NCBI GenBank assembly: GCA_030658975.1
Contig: JAUSBL010000063.1
Location: forward strand, 1-36,214
From: Candidatus Latescibacterota bacterium
GTDB taxonomy: Bacteria; Krumholzibacteriota; Krumholzibacteriia; LZORAL124-64-63
Direction: 5' to 3'
DNA length: 36,214 nt
Positions 7,577 to 15,744 of this stretch are shown here, piece by piece. The notes under the pieces were generated by a model, which saw nothing but the letters and a program-made list of their open reading frames with translations, did not search any database and had not been told where the DNA came from. Made by a program: the position numbers and the translations under genes. How positions within the stretch are numbered: the stretch's first letter is position 1; every line of letters begins with the position of its first letter.

Positions 7577-9064
7577 TCAGCCTGCGATCACGGTCCGGAC
7601 GGGCCGCAGTCCGATGTTGGCCACGCCGGCGGCGGGGTAGTTGGCATCGCGGCGGGCGCTGCGGCAGGCGTGGGCCGGGTTCGCGTAGCTGCCGCCGCGG
7701 ATGATCCGCAGGGGACCCACGTCTACGTTCAGCGGATCGGTCACGGCCCCGGGGACGTAGGGCGCCGAGAGGTCCGCGCACCACTCGGCCAGGTTGCCGT
7801 GCATGTCGTAGAAGCCCCAGGCGTTGGGCAGCTTCTGCTCCACGCGCATGACCACGGGCATGCAGTTCCAGCCGACCAATTCGAGGTTCGGGTCGCCGCA
7901 CTCCGGGTTCAGCAGCGGCCCGCTGGTGAAGGCCGTGGCCGAGCCCGCGCGGCAGAGGTACTCCCACTCGGCTTCAGTGGGCAACCGGTAGCCCGCCGTC
8001 GCGGTCTGGCTCCCGGCGATGAGCGTCCAGGTGGCGTGGTCGTAGGCGCGCGGGAGTCCCTGGCGGAGGCTCCGCCAGTCGCAGTAGGCGATCGCGCCGT
8101 ACCAGTTCACGCCGCCGATGGGGTAGGTCGCCTGATCGGAGAGCGGGATCACGAACGAATCCGCCGCGGCGTTGAACCCCAACGACGTGGCGCTGAGGTT
8201 CAGCAGTTCGATGCTGGAGCCGTCGAGGTTGTCGTACACGTGGTAGATGGGGGTGTCGTCGACGATCAGCGTGTCGACGATGCAGTGGCCCTGGCGGTAG
8301 GCCCAGTTCAGCTGCGTGCGGAACGCCTCGCGCGTGACCTCGCTCCTGGCGGCGAAGATGCCCCGGGTCAGGGTGACCTCGCGCTGGATCTCCGCATCCC
8401 GGCGCCCCCACTCGCCTTCGGGGCTGCCCATGGTGAAAACGCCGTCGGGCACGAAGCGGTAGCCGGCCGGCGCCGGCAGATCCTGGCGGTAGAGCCCCGT
8501 GAAGGTGGTGGTGCCGCCGAAGACGTCCTGCGTCTGCGGGCTGGCGACGGGCAGCCACCAGCCGGTGCGCGGCTCCCAGGTCAGCGTGTACACGCCGGAG
8601 TCGAGGTTCTCCAGGGTCAGGTCGCCGGCGCCGGGATGACGGTAGCCGTCGGGACCGTTCAGGACCCAGGACATGGCGGGGTCGTCGGGAGTGGCGTCGA
8701 TGACGATCGTGCTCGGCAGGTTCTCCCGGTACAGGCCGGTGAAATCCACCTGCCCGCCGGCTTCGAGCTTCCGGGTCACCGTCGTCGGCGAAGGGCGGAC
8801 CCAGCCCGCGACGGCGCCCCAGGTCAGCGTGTAGTTGCCGAGGGATTGCGACGCGAACGTGCGCGTCCCCGACCCGTTCTCGCTGAATCCGCCTGGTCCG
8901 CGCAGCGTCCAGGTGATGTCCAGGGTCGCCGGGCTCGGCGTCACGACCACGGTGCCGGAGGTGGGGGGCGCGTTGGACGTGCCGCCGTCGTCATCGCCGC
9001 AGCCGCAGGCCAGGGTGGCGGCGAGCGCGGCGCAGACGAGGAACAGGTGTCGCTGCTGGAACAT
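7577..9064 (-). CDS. Lipoprotein with two tandem beta domains and a SUMF1/FGE-like domain
   Basis: This is a 495-residue exported lipoprotein. A hydrophobic signal (MFQQRHLFLVCAALAATLA) ends at a lipobox-like cysteine, C20 or C22, followed by an acidic linker. Next come two repeats of about 80 residues (about 36-115 and 116-196), each with a GPxGY/F motif, a YTLTWxxxxGW block and closing in FTGLYRxxLP. A formylglycine-generating-enzyme/sulfatase-modifying factor domain then runs from about 200 (FTMGSPEGEWGRRDAE, YRLPTEAEWEYLCRAG, GFYDMHGNLAEWC, IIRGGSY). The SYxCxxxYC cysteine pair of catalytic FGE is absent (the sequence here is SYANPAHACRSARR), so formylglycine formation is unlikely. The domain more likely binds a ligand or scaffolds. 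The start at ATG 9064 gives a proper signal peptide. Function unknown. Confidence 0.85.
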   Translation of the reverse strand: MFQQRHLFLVCAALAATLACGCGDDDGGTSNAPPTSGTVVVTPSPATLDITWTLRGPGGFSENGSGTRTFASQSLGNYTLTWGAVAGWVRPSPTTVTRKLEAGGQVDFTGLYRENLPSTIVIDATPDDPAMSWVLNGPDGYRHPGAGDLTLENLDSGVYTLTWEPRTGWWLPVASPQTQDVFGGTTTFTGLYRQDLPAPAGYRFVPDGVFTMGSPEGEWGRRDAEIQREVTLTRGIFAARSEVTREAFRTQLNWAYRQGHCIVDTLIVDDTPIYHVYDNLDGSSIELLNLSATSLGFNAAADSFVIPLSDQATYPIGGVNWYGAIAYCDWRSLRQGLPRAYDHATWTLIAGSQTATAGYRLPTEAEWEYLCRAGSATAFTSGPLLNPECGDPNLELVGWNCMPVVMRVEQKLPNAWGFYDMHGNLAEWCADLSAPYVPGAVTDPLNVDVGPLRIIRGGSYANPAHACRSARRDANYPAAGVANIGLRPVRTVIAG

Positions 9065-9130
9065 CGTCGACCTCGGAGGGGTGGAGTGAGCGGAAATGGG
9101 CGCCGCAGCCGACAGGCGCGCACCTCGTCT

Positions 9131-9160
9131 AATGTAGGGTCCGGCCGTCGCCAGCGTCAA
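9131..9160 (-). promoter_or_regulatory. Promoter of the SUMF1-domain lipoprotein gene
   Basis: On the minus strand TTGACG (9160-9155), 18 bases, TACATT (9136-9131). Transcription would start near 9123, leaving a leader of about 60 bases before ATG 9064. Confidence 0.6.
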
Positions 9161-9182
9161 GCGGGGAAGCGCCCGCGCGGCC

Positions 9183-10229
9183 TCAGGCGCCCAGCCGCCC
9201 CCGGGCGGCCGCCACGGCCGCGTGGGACTCGTCGACCAGCTGCTGGAGGATCTCGCGCAGGGGCTGGGTGCGGGTCACCAGGCCGACGGACTGGCCGGCC
9301 ATGAGCGAACCGTGTTCGACGTCGCCGTCCACCGCCCCCTCGCGCAGGGAACCGACCCAGTACTTCTCCACCTCGAACTGGGCCTCCTGGCGCGTCAGTT
9401 CCCCCGATTCCACCTTGCGCAGCAGGTCGAGCTGCAGTTCGCCGAACCGCTGCATCGCCCCGTTGTTCAGGGCGCGCACGGCGACCACCGGCAGCTTGGA
9501 CGAGTACTGGGGCGTGGCGATCGCTTCGCGGGAGCGGGCCCTGATGAAGGCCTGCTTGAAGGCCGGATGCGCGAGGCACTCGTCGGCGACGACGAAGCGC
9601 GTGCCGAGCTGGGCGCCGGCCGCGCCCATCAGGCAGAGATGACCGATCATGTGCCCGTCCGCGATGCCGCCGGCGACGAAGATCGGCAGCCGGTCCGCGT
9701 AGGGGAACAGGATCTCCTGCAGCAGCACGGTCGTCGAGACGTGGCCGATGTGGCCGCCGGCCTCGCTGCCCTCCAGGATGAGCGCGTCGGCGCCGTAGTC
9801 GATCATGCGCTCGGCGATGGAGCCCGCCGAGGCGAAGCAGATCACCTTCGCGCCGCTCGCGCGGGCCTGCTCGACCTCGCTCTGGCGCGGGATCGAGCCG
9901 GCGAAGAAGATGTGGCTGAGCTTCTTCTCGCAGCAGATGTCGAGGTGGGCCCGGTAGTTCGGCGCGATGACGATGATGTTGGCGCCGAAGGGCCGTTCGG
10001 TCAGGGCGCGGGTGGCGTCGATCGATCCTGCGAAGAGCTCCGGGGGCATGTTGCCCCCGGCCAGCGAGGCGAAGCCGCCGAGGTTGCTGAACGTCGCGAC
10101 GAGGTGCGGGTCGGAGATCCAGGTCATGGCGCCGCACATGATCGGCACGTGGGAACCGAAGAAACCGGCGCCCCGCCGCCACAGGCGGTCCAGTTCGGGA
10201 GTGGTGCGCACGGGATCGTAGACGGCCAT
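9183..10229 (-). CDS. Nitronate monooxygenase / FabK-family FMN enzyme
   Basis: This is a 348-residue TIM-barrel flavoenzyme of the 2-nitropropane dioxygenase superfamily. Visible blocks are PIMCGAMTWISDPHLVATFSNLGGFASLAGG near the N-terminus (the substrate/FMN loop), EGSEAGGHIGH in the middle, and FVAGGIADG followed by GAAGAQLGTRFVVADE, the phosphate-binding end of the barrel. Both nitronate monooxygenases and the enoyl-ACP reductase FabK share the EAGGHxG loop, so the reaction is not settled. Without fatty-acid genes nearby, the general family name is safer. ATG 10229 was preferred over ATG 10241 because GGAGG lies just ahead of it. The gene has its own promoter and ends about 120 bases before the lipoprotein start. 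Confidence 0.88.
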   Translation of the reverse strand: MAVYDPVRTTPELDRLWRRGAGFFGSHVPIMCGAMTWISDPHLVATFSNLGGFASLAGGNMPPELFAGSIDATRALTERPFGANIIVIAPNYRAHLDICCEKKLSHIFFAGSIPRQSEVEQARASGAKVICFASAGSIAERMIDYGADALILEGSEAGGHIGHVSTTVLLQEILFPYADRLPIFVAGGIADGHMIGHLCLMGAAGAQLGTRFVVADECLAHPAFKQAFIRARSREAIATPQYSSKLPVVAVRALNNGAMQRFGELQLDLLRKVESGELTRQEAQFEVEKYWVGSLREGAVDGDVEHGSLMAGQSVGLVTRTQPLREILQQLVDESHAAVAAARGRLGA

Positions 10230-10296
10230 CCTTGCCTCCATCGCTCGGGGAGCCGCGGCGGCGCCCCGGCGGGCGGGGGCCGGCGGCGTCCGCGAT

Positions 10297-10324
10297 ATCT
10301 TACCGCATGTGTCGGGTTTGGCAA
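10297..10324 (-). promoter_or_regulatory. Promoter of the nitronate monooxygenase family gene
   Basis: Minus strand: TTGCCA (10324-10319), 16 bases, TAAGAT (10302-10297). It lies in the 135-base gap after the Fe-S oxidoreductase stop, so the two genes need not share a message. Confidence 0.5.
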
Positions 10325-10364
10325 GGGCCGACGCGGCCCGGGGCGGGTCCCGCGCCGGCCCCGC

Positions 10365-12374
10365 TCAATCGTCGAGCTGGCGCTCGATGAGTTCGGCCAG
10401 GTCCAGGGCGCGCAGGGTCTCTTCGCGCCCCGTCTCCTTGATGCCGTCGCCGATCATCGTCAGGCAGAACGGGCACGCGGTGCAGACCTCGGCGGCCCCG
10501 GTGCCGGCCGCCTCGTCCACCCGGTTCTGGTTGATGCGCGTGCCCAGGGACTCCTCCATGAACATCCGGGCGCCGCCGGCGCCGCAGCAGAAGCCGTCGC
10601 GGCGGCTGCGGGCCATCTCGACGCGCTCGAGGCCGAGGGCGTCGACGAGGTCGCGGGGCGCGTCGTAGACGCCGTTGTGGCGGCCGAGGTAGCAGGAATC
10701 GTGGTAGGTGACCCGCGCCCCGCTCCCCTCCCGCAGCCGCAGGCGGCCCTGATCCAGGAGCTCCTGCAGCAGCTCGGAATGGTGCAGCACGCGCGACGCG
10801 GACCAGTCGAACTGGGGGTACTCGTTGCGGATCATGTTGAAGCAGTGCGGGCAGGCCGTCACCACGGCGCCGACCTCGTAGCGGGCGAAGGTCTCGATGT
10901 TGCGCTGCGCCTGCGCCTGGAAGAGGTACTCGTGGCCGGCGCGGCGGGCCGGGTCGCCGCAGCAGCCCTCCTCGGTCCCCAGCACGGCGTAGTCCACGCC
11001 GGCGCGGTTCAGCAGGCGGCAGACGGCGCGCAGGACGTCCTTGTTGCGTTCGTCGTAGGCGCCGGCGCAGCCCACGAAGAGCAGGTACTCGGCGCGGCCC
11101 CGGTCGCGCAGGCGCGGCACCGGCAGGTCCCCGATCCAGTCCTCGCGGGCGGCGGCGCCGACGTTCCAGGGGTTCGAGTTGTTCTCCAGTCCGCGCAGCG
11201 CCGCCTGGAACTCCGGCGGCATCGCCGAATCCATCATCATGCGGTGGCGGCGCAGGTCCACGACGTGGTCGACGTGTTCGATGGCGACCGGACAGACCGT
11301 CTGGCAGTAGCCGCAGGTGGTGCAGCCCCAGAGCACGTCGTCGGGGATCACGACGCCGGCGAGCGCCGGGCGCTCGAGCGCGGCCGCTGTGGCGGCGGCC
11401 TCTGCGTCGCGTCCCTGGTGCTTCAGCTTGCCCACCTGGCGCAGGCCGTCGGCGACGGCCAGCAGGTGGTCGCGCTGGTCGGTGATCAGTTCCCGCGGGC
11501 GCAACGGCTTGCCGGTGACGGCCGTCGGGCAGTGCTCGGTGCAGCGGCCGCACTCGGTGCAGGTGTACATGTCCAGCAGGCGCCGCCAGGAGTAGTCCTC
11601 CAGCTTGCCGACACCGAAGACCTCGCGCCCTTCGAAGTCCATCCGGGCGGGCGCGGCCGGCGGGCCCAGCTTCATCGTGAACACGTTGGGCAGGGCGGTC
11701 AGCACGTGGAAGTGCTTGCCGTAGGGCAGGAAGTTCAGGAACGCCAGCACCAGGACCAGGTGCGACCAGAACATCCAGCCCAGCCACGCCCGGACCTCCG
11801 GCTCGGGGTAGCCCGCGAACAGGCCCGACAGCGCGGTGCCGGCGAAGGACCAGCCGGCTTCGGGATGGGCCGGCTGCAGGGCGAACAGGGCCGCGTCGCC
11901 GAGCAGGTCGGTCGCCATCAACGCCGCGATCCAGGCGAGGATCAGCACGCCCTCCGCGCTGAGGTGCAGGCGTTCGGGTCGCAGCACCAGGCGGCGCCAA
12001 ACGGCGAAACCCACCGCCGCCAGCACGACGATCTCGAAAAGGTCCTTCAGGACCGCGTAGGCCTGGCCGAGGGCGCCGTCGAAGCCCGGCAGCTGGAAAT
12101 CGGGGTTGAAGCCGCGGCCGCACAGCGTGAGCGTGCGCAGGGAAACCACCAGGAAACCCGAAAAGATGCCGACGTGCATCCAGCCCGCGCCGCGCTCGTA
12201 GAGCAGCCGCTTCTGGCCGAATCCGATGACGAACAGGCGCCGCAGCCGTTCGCCGACGCGGTCGCGCCGGTTGTCGGGCGCCGCGGCCCGCAGCAGCCAG
12301 TAGCGGTCCGCGAGGGTGTTCGCGAACATGGCCAGCGCCGCCAGCAGCAGCACGGAAGTCAGCACGGGATTCAT
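10365..12374 (-). CDS. Membrane Fe-S oxidoreductase, EtfAB:menaquinone oxidoreductase (EMO)-like, with CCG domains
   Basis: This 669-residue protein has an N-terminal membrane part of five or six helices (about 1-270, with conserved His such as [10 protein letters not shown] and [11 protein letters not shown], compatible with a NarI-like b-heme domain). Two [4Fe-4S] motifs follow, [12 protein letters not shown] and [12 protein letters not shown]. After these come two heterodisulfide-reductase-type CCG domains (VGCAG...GCCGD...CPHC, then [10 protein letters not shown]...GFCCGAGG...CPFC). This order is that of the DUF224/HdrD-like EMO proteins of Geobacter and Syntrophomonas, which pass electrons from ETF to menaquinone. 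etfBA lies 3 kb away on the other strand, supporting that role. The start is ATG 12374 with GAGGA upstream; the longer frame to 12785 runs through the divergent promoter region. Confidence 0.9.
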   Translation of the reverse strand: MNPVLTSVLLLAALAMFANTLADRYWLLRAAAPDNRRDRVGERLRRLFVIGFGQKRLLYERGAGWMHVGIFSGFLVVSLRTLTLCGRGFNPDFQLPGFDGALGQAYAVLKDLFEIVVLAAVGFAVWRRLVLRPERLHLSAEGVLILAWIAALMATDLLGDAALFALQPAHPEAGWSFAGTALSGLFAGYPEPEVRAWLGWMFWSHLVLVLAFLNFLPYGKHFHVLTALPNVFTMKLGPPAAPARMDFEGREVFGVGKLEDYSWRRLLDMYTCTECGRCTEHCPTAVTGKPLRPRELITDQRDHLLAVADGLRQVGKLKHQGRDAEAAATAAALERPALAGVVIPDDVLWGCTTCGYCQTVCPVAIEHVDHVVDLRRHRMMMDSAMPPEFQAALRGLENNSNPWNVGAAAREDWIGDLPVPRLRDRGRAEYLLFVGCAGAYDERNKDVLRAVCRLLNRAGVDYAVLGTEEGCCGDPARRAGHEYLFQAQAQRNIETFARYEVGAVVTACPHCFNMIRNEYPQFDWSASRVLHHSELLQELLDQGRLRLREGSGARVTYHDSCYLGRHNGVYDAPRDLVDALGLERVEMARSRRDGFCCGAGGARMFMEESLGTRINQNRVDEAAGTGAAEVCTACPFCLTMIGDGIKETGREETLRALDLAELIERQLDD

Positions 12375-12474
12375 GGCCGTCCTCGCGGTGGGGAAACGTG
12401 TCGCCACGCCGAAGATAGCAACCGCGGTCGGGGCGGGGAACCGAAAATCCGCGACACCGCCCGGCAGCGCGGGG

Positions 12475-12503
12475 TGGACACCGGGGACGGTCGTCGGTAC
12501 ATT
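12475..12503 (+). promoter_or_regulatory. Promoter of the CoA-binding protein gene
   Basis: TGGACA (12475-12480), 17 bases, TACATT (12498-12503); predicted start near 12510, giving a leader of about 100 bases. The 235-base divergent gap shared with the Fe-S oxidoreductase shows nothing else distinct apart from a weak TATCTT (minus strand) in the oxidoreductase upstream region. Confidence 0.5.
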
Positions 12504-12609
12504 CTGCTGGATCCGCGACCCTGCCGGCGGCGCACCGGGACCCCGTCCCGGCCATCCGCGCAGGATCCGCTGTTTCACCACGGATCCAGGCACGCCCGGA
12601 GGGACGGAT

Positions 12610-13050
12610 ATGGAACACAACCGCAACGACGACTTCGACCCCACTCCCGGCGACGACGCGGTCCGGGCGCTCCTGCTCGGCATGCGCCGGGTGGCCGTGG
12701 TGGGCATCTCCGAGAACCCGGAACGGGCCAGCCACGGCATTGCGCGTTTCCTGATCGGCAAGGGCCTCGAGGTCGCGGGCGTCAACCCGCAGCTGCGGGA
12801 AGTGCTGGGCGCGCCCGTCTATCCCTCGCTGGCCGACGTGCCGGGTCCGATCGATGTGGTCGACGTCTTCCGCCGCAGCGAGGCCGTTCCCGCCATCGTG
12901 GACGAGGCCATCGCCGCCGGTGCGCGCGCCGTCTGGCTGCAGGAAGGCGTGGTCCACGCCGAGGCGTCCCGCAAGGCCGTCGCCGCGGGGCTCGTGGTCG
13001 TCGCGGATCGCTGCATTTATAAGGAATGGCTGCGTCTGGCCAACGTCTGA
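12610..13050 (+). CDS. CoA-binding domain protein (YccU-like)
   Basis: A 146-residue single-domain protein of the CoA_binding_2 family. It has a Rossmann-type fold starting [16 protein letters not shown], where the Gly-rich turn and the N-P-x-R-x-S segment are the nucleotide-contact signature. Further blocks are [32 protein letters not shown] and a C-terminal CIYKEWLRL. Family members bind CoA or a nucleotide in vitro; their physiological role is not established. ATG 12610 has GGAGGGA immediately upstream, so the longer frame beginning at 12316 is not used. It is followed by a 199-base gap before ugd in which I see no hairpin or clear promoter. Confidence 0.85.
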   Translation: MEHNRNDDFDPTPGDDAVRALLLGMRRVAVVGISENPERASHGIARFLIGKGLEVAGVNPQLREVLGAPVYPSLADVPGPIDVVDVFRRSEAVPAIVDEAIAAGARAVWLQEGVVHAEASRKAVAAGLVVVADRCIYKEWLRLANV

Positions 13051-13249
13051 GCCCGGGCCGGGGCGGCGGCGCGGCCGCCGACGCCGGGACCGGCCCGCAA
13101 AACGCTCTGGACATCTCGAACCGGGCATCGGAACTTGGCGGCCGAATCCGCGGCGATCCGGACCGCCCGCGGGCGCCGACACCGGCCGGCCGCCGGCACG
13201 ACCTGGGATCCGCACGGCGCGACCCGCCGCAGTGGACGAAGGAGCAGAC

Positions 13250-14560
13250 ATGAGTCGCATCTGCATGATCGGGACCGGGTACGTGGGCCTCGTCTCGGGA
13301 GCCTGCCTGGCCGACTTCGGGCACGAGGTCTGGTGCGTCGACATCAACGCCGAGCGCATCGCCGACCTGCACCGCGGCGTCATGCCGATCTACGAGCCGG
13401 GCCTCGACCGCCTCGTCGCCAAGAACGTCGCCGGCGGCCGCCTCTTCTTCACCACCTCGCTGGCCGAGGCGATGGGCAAGACCGACGTCATCTTCATCGC
13501 CGTGCAGACGCCCATGTCCGACGGCGGCGAAGCCGACCTGACCTACGTGCTGAACGTCGCGCGCGAGATCGGGCAGCTGATGACGCGGCCGAGCGTCATC
13601 GTGACCAAGAGCACCGTCCCGGTGGGCACGTCGCGCAAGGTCAAGACGGCCATCCTGGAAGCCCAGCCGCACCCGGTGGACTTCGAACTGGCCAGCAACC
13701 CGGAATTCCTGCGCGAGGGCTCGAGCATCGAGGACTTCATGCGGCCCGACCGCGTCGTGGTCGGCACCGAGTCGGCCCGCGGCGAGAAGGTCATGCGCGA
13801 GATCTACCGTCCGCTCTACCTGCTGGAGACCCCGATCCTGAACTGCGACATCGAGTCCGCGGAACTGATCAAGTACGCCAGCAACGCCTTCCTGGCGGTG
13901 AAGATCTCCTACATCAACGAAATCTCCGAGCTGGCCGACCGCGTGGGCGCCGACGTCTCGCTGGTGGCCAAGGCCATGGGCCTGGACAAGCGCATCGGCC
14001 CGAAGTTCCTGCACGCCGGCCTGGGCTTCGGCGGCTCGTGCCTGCCCAAGGACACCAACGCCATCGTCAACATCGCCGAGCAGGCCGGCACCGACATGAG
14101 CATCGTGCGCGCGGCCATCGGCGTGAACGACCGTCTGCCCGGCATCGCCATGGCGAAGGCCCGCGAGCTGCTGCCCGACCTGAAGGGCGCCGTCGTGGCC
14201 CTGCTGGGTCTGAGCTTCAAGCCGAACACCGACGACATCCGCGACGCGCCGAGCCGTCCCCTGGTCGCCGCCCTGCAGGCGGCGGGCGCCACGCTGCGGG
14301 TGCACGATCCGGTGGCCATGGACAATTTCCGCTCGATCCACCCCGAGCTGCACTACTGCGAAGGCCCGTACGACGCCGCGGCCGGGGCCGGCCTCATCCT
14401 GCTGATCACCGAGTGGAACGAGTACCGGCAGCTCGATCTGGCGCGGCTGGGCGCCGCCATGTCCGCGCGCCGCTTCCTGGACTGCCGCAACGTCTACAAC
14501 AGCTCCCTGATGGATGAGCACGGATTCGCCTACCGGTGTTTCGGGCGCCCCCGCGCCTGA
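13250..14560 (+). CDS. ugd: UDP-glucose 6-dehydrogenase
   Basis: Oxidises UDP-glucose to UDP-glucuronate with two NAD+, supplying uronic or pentose sugars for surface glycans. The 436-residue protein begins with the NAD motif MIGTGYVGLVSGACLADFGH. It carries VQTPMSDGGEADL near 85-97, the TKSTVPVGTS block at 119-128, the NPEFLREGSSIEDFM substrate loop at 150-164, and the catalytic cysteine C264 in GFGGSCLPKD. The C-terminal domain has LGLSFKPNTDDIRDAPS. All catalytic features are intact. The start at ATG 13250 follows AAGGAG. It is the first gene of a three-gene unit with an aminotransferase (19-base gap) and a HemC-like protein, suggesting synthesis of an amino or uronic sugar nucleotide. It could alternatively be a GDP-mannose dehydrogenase relative, but the motifs favour UDP-glucose. 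Confidence 0.93.
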   Translation: MSRICMIGTGYVGLVSGACLADFGHEVWCVDINAERIADLHRGVMPIYEPGLDRLVAKNVAGGRLFFTTSLAEAMGKTDVIFIAVQTPMSDGGEADLTYVLNVAREIGQLMTRPSVIVTKSTVPVGTSRKVKTAILEAQPHPVDFELASNPEFLREGSSIEDFMRPDRVVVGTESARGEKVMREIYRPLYLLETPILNCDIESAELIKYASNAFLAVKISYINEISELADRVGADVSLVAKAMGLDKRIGPKFLHAGLGFGGSCLPKDTNAIVNIAEQAGTDMSIVRAAIGVNDRLPGIAMAKARELLPDLKGAVVALLGLSFKPNTDDIRDAPSRPLVAALQAAGATLRVHDPVAMDNFRSIHPELHYCEGPYDAAAGAGLILLITEWNEYRQLDLARLGAAMSARRFLDCRNVYNSSLMDEHGFAYRCFGRPRA

Positions 14561-14579
14561 TCGGCCGCGGAAGGAAGTC

Positions 14580-15707
14580 ATGCACGAGAACGACGGACGC
14601 CGCGTCGCCCGCTACGATCTGGTGACGCCCATGCTGCCCTGCAAGCAGGAGATCCTGGCCGGGGTCGACCGCCTGCTGTCGACCGGCGAGTACATCCTGG
14701 GCCGCGAGGTGCGCGCCCTCGAGAGCGAGATGGCCGCGGCCTGCGGCGCCGCCGACGCGGTGGGCGTCTCCTCCGGATCGGCGGCCCTGTACCTGGCGCT
14801 GCAGATCGCCGGCGTCGGTCCCGGCGTCGAGGTGGTGACCACGCCCTACACCTTCGTCGCCACGATCGAGGCGATCATCCGCCTGGGCGGCACGCCGGTC
14901 TTCGTGGACCTCGATCCGCGCACGCTGAACCTGGACCCAGCGCTGGCCGAAGCGGCCGTGACCCCGCGCACCCGCGTGCTGCTGCCGGTGCACATCTTCG
15001 GCATGCCCTGCGAGATGGAGCCCCTGGAGCGGACGGCCGCGCACCACGGCCTGGACATCGTGGAGGACATGTGCCAGGCCTTCGGCTCCTACTACCGGGG
15101 CCGCCCGTGCGGCTCCCTCGGCCGGCTGGCGTGCCTGAGCTTCTACCCGACCAAGAACCTGCCCGGCATCGGCGACGGCGGCCTGGTCCTCTGCCGCGAC
15201 GCCGGCGACGCCGCCCTGCTGCGCCGTCTGCGCGGCCACGAGACGGTCCGGATCGGGGAACGGCTGCACGCCGGCTGGAACAGCCGCCTCGACGAGATCC
15301 AGGCCCTGGCGATCCGCGTCCGCCTGTCCCGCTTCGCCGACGAGCAGGCGGACCGCGACCGCGCCGCGGCCGTCTACGACGAACTCGTCCCCGAGGCCAA
15401 CCGGCTCGCGGCGCCCCTTCCCGGTTCCGGCGTCCGCGTCACCCATCATCAGTACTGGATCCGCGTGCCGGAACGTGCAAAACTGGAGGCGAGGCTGCGG
15501 GAGGCCGGCGTCGACTTCGGCATCTACTACGCGCCGCCGCTGCACCGCCACGAGCTGGCCGAGTACTGCCGGGTCCACGGCGAGATGAAACACGCCGACG
15601 CCGCGGGGCGGGAAGTGCTGGCCCTGCCGATCCACCAGGCGCTGCCCGAGCGGGACGCGCGGCGGATCGGGGCGCTGGTGCAGTCACACCTCGCGGGGAC
15701 GTCCTGA
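14580..15707 (+). CDS. DegT/DnrJ/EryC1 family PLP-dependent sugar aminotransferase
   Basis: A 375-residue fold-type I aminotransferase that transfers an amino group, normally from glutamate, to a keto sugar nucleotide. Visible features: GSAALYLAL near 66-74 (PLP phosphate site), TTPYTFVATIEAI near 87-99, D163 in VEDMCQAFG contacting the PLP ring nitrogen, and the Schiff-base lysine K192 in SFYPTKNLPGIGDGG. It also has the GWNSRLDEIQA substrate loop and a C-terminal HHQYWIR strand with the LPIHQAL closing motif. Start ATG 14580 follows GGAAGGAAG; the frame could extend to 14514 inside ugd but lacks a ribosome site there. Its position after ugd points to a 3- or 4-amino uronic/hexose product (inference). 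No epimerase or acyltransferase partner is present in the window. Confidence 0.92.
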   Translation: MHENDGRRVARYDLVTPMLPCKQEILAGVDRLLSTGEYILGREVRALESEMAAACGAADAVGVSSGSAALYLALQIAGVGPGVEVVTTPYTFVATIEAIIRLGGTPVFVDLDPRTLNLDPALAEAAVTPRTRVLLPVHIFGMPCEMEPLERTAAHHGLDIVEDMCQAFGSYYRGRPCGSLGRLACLSFYPTKNLPGIGDGGLVLCRDAGDAALLRRLRGHETVRIGERLHAGWNSRLDEIQALAIRVRLSRFADEQADRDRAAAVYDELVPEANRLAAPLPGSGVRVTHHQYWIRVPERAKLEARLREAGVDFGIYYAPPLHRHELAEYCRVHGEMKHADAAGREVLALPIHQALPERDARRIGALVQSHLAGTS

Positions 15708-15744
15708 CGCGAGCGGGGACCGCGACCACGGGAGCGTACGAGCG

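Noticed and set aside
7577-9064. Calling the SUMF1-domain lipoprotein a formylglycine-generating enzyme paired with a sulfatase
   Set aside because: The active cysteine pair is absent and no sulfatase gene is in the window.
9183-10229. Calling the FMN enzyme FabK (enoyl-ACP reductase)
   Set aside because: The EAGGHxG loop is shared with nitronate monooxygenases and no fatty-acid synthesis genes are nearby, so the choice cannot be made from sequence alone.
9222-13022. A 1266-codon plus-strand open frame, and other very long frames (for example 30077-32428 plus, 6914-9304 plus, 30143-33550 minus in full)
   Set aside because: They lie opposite or across well-identified genes, have Arg/Gly/His/Gln-rich low-complexity composition and no family motifs; they arise because GC-rich codon use removes stops in shadow frames.
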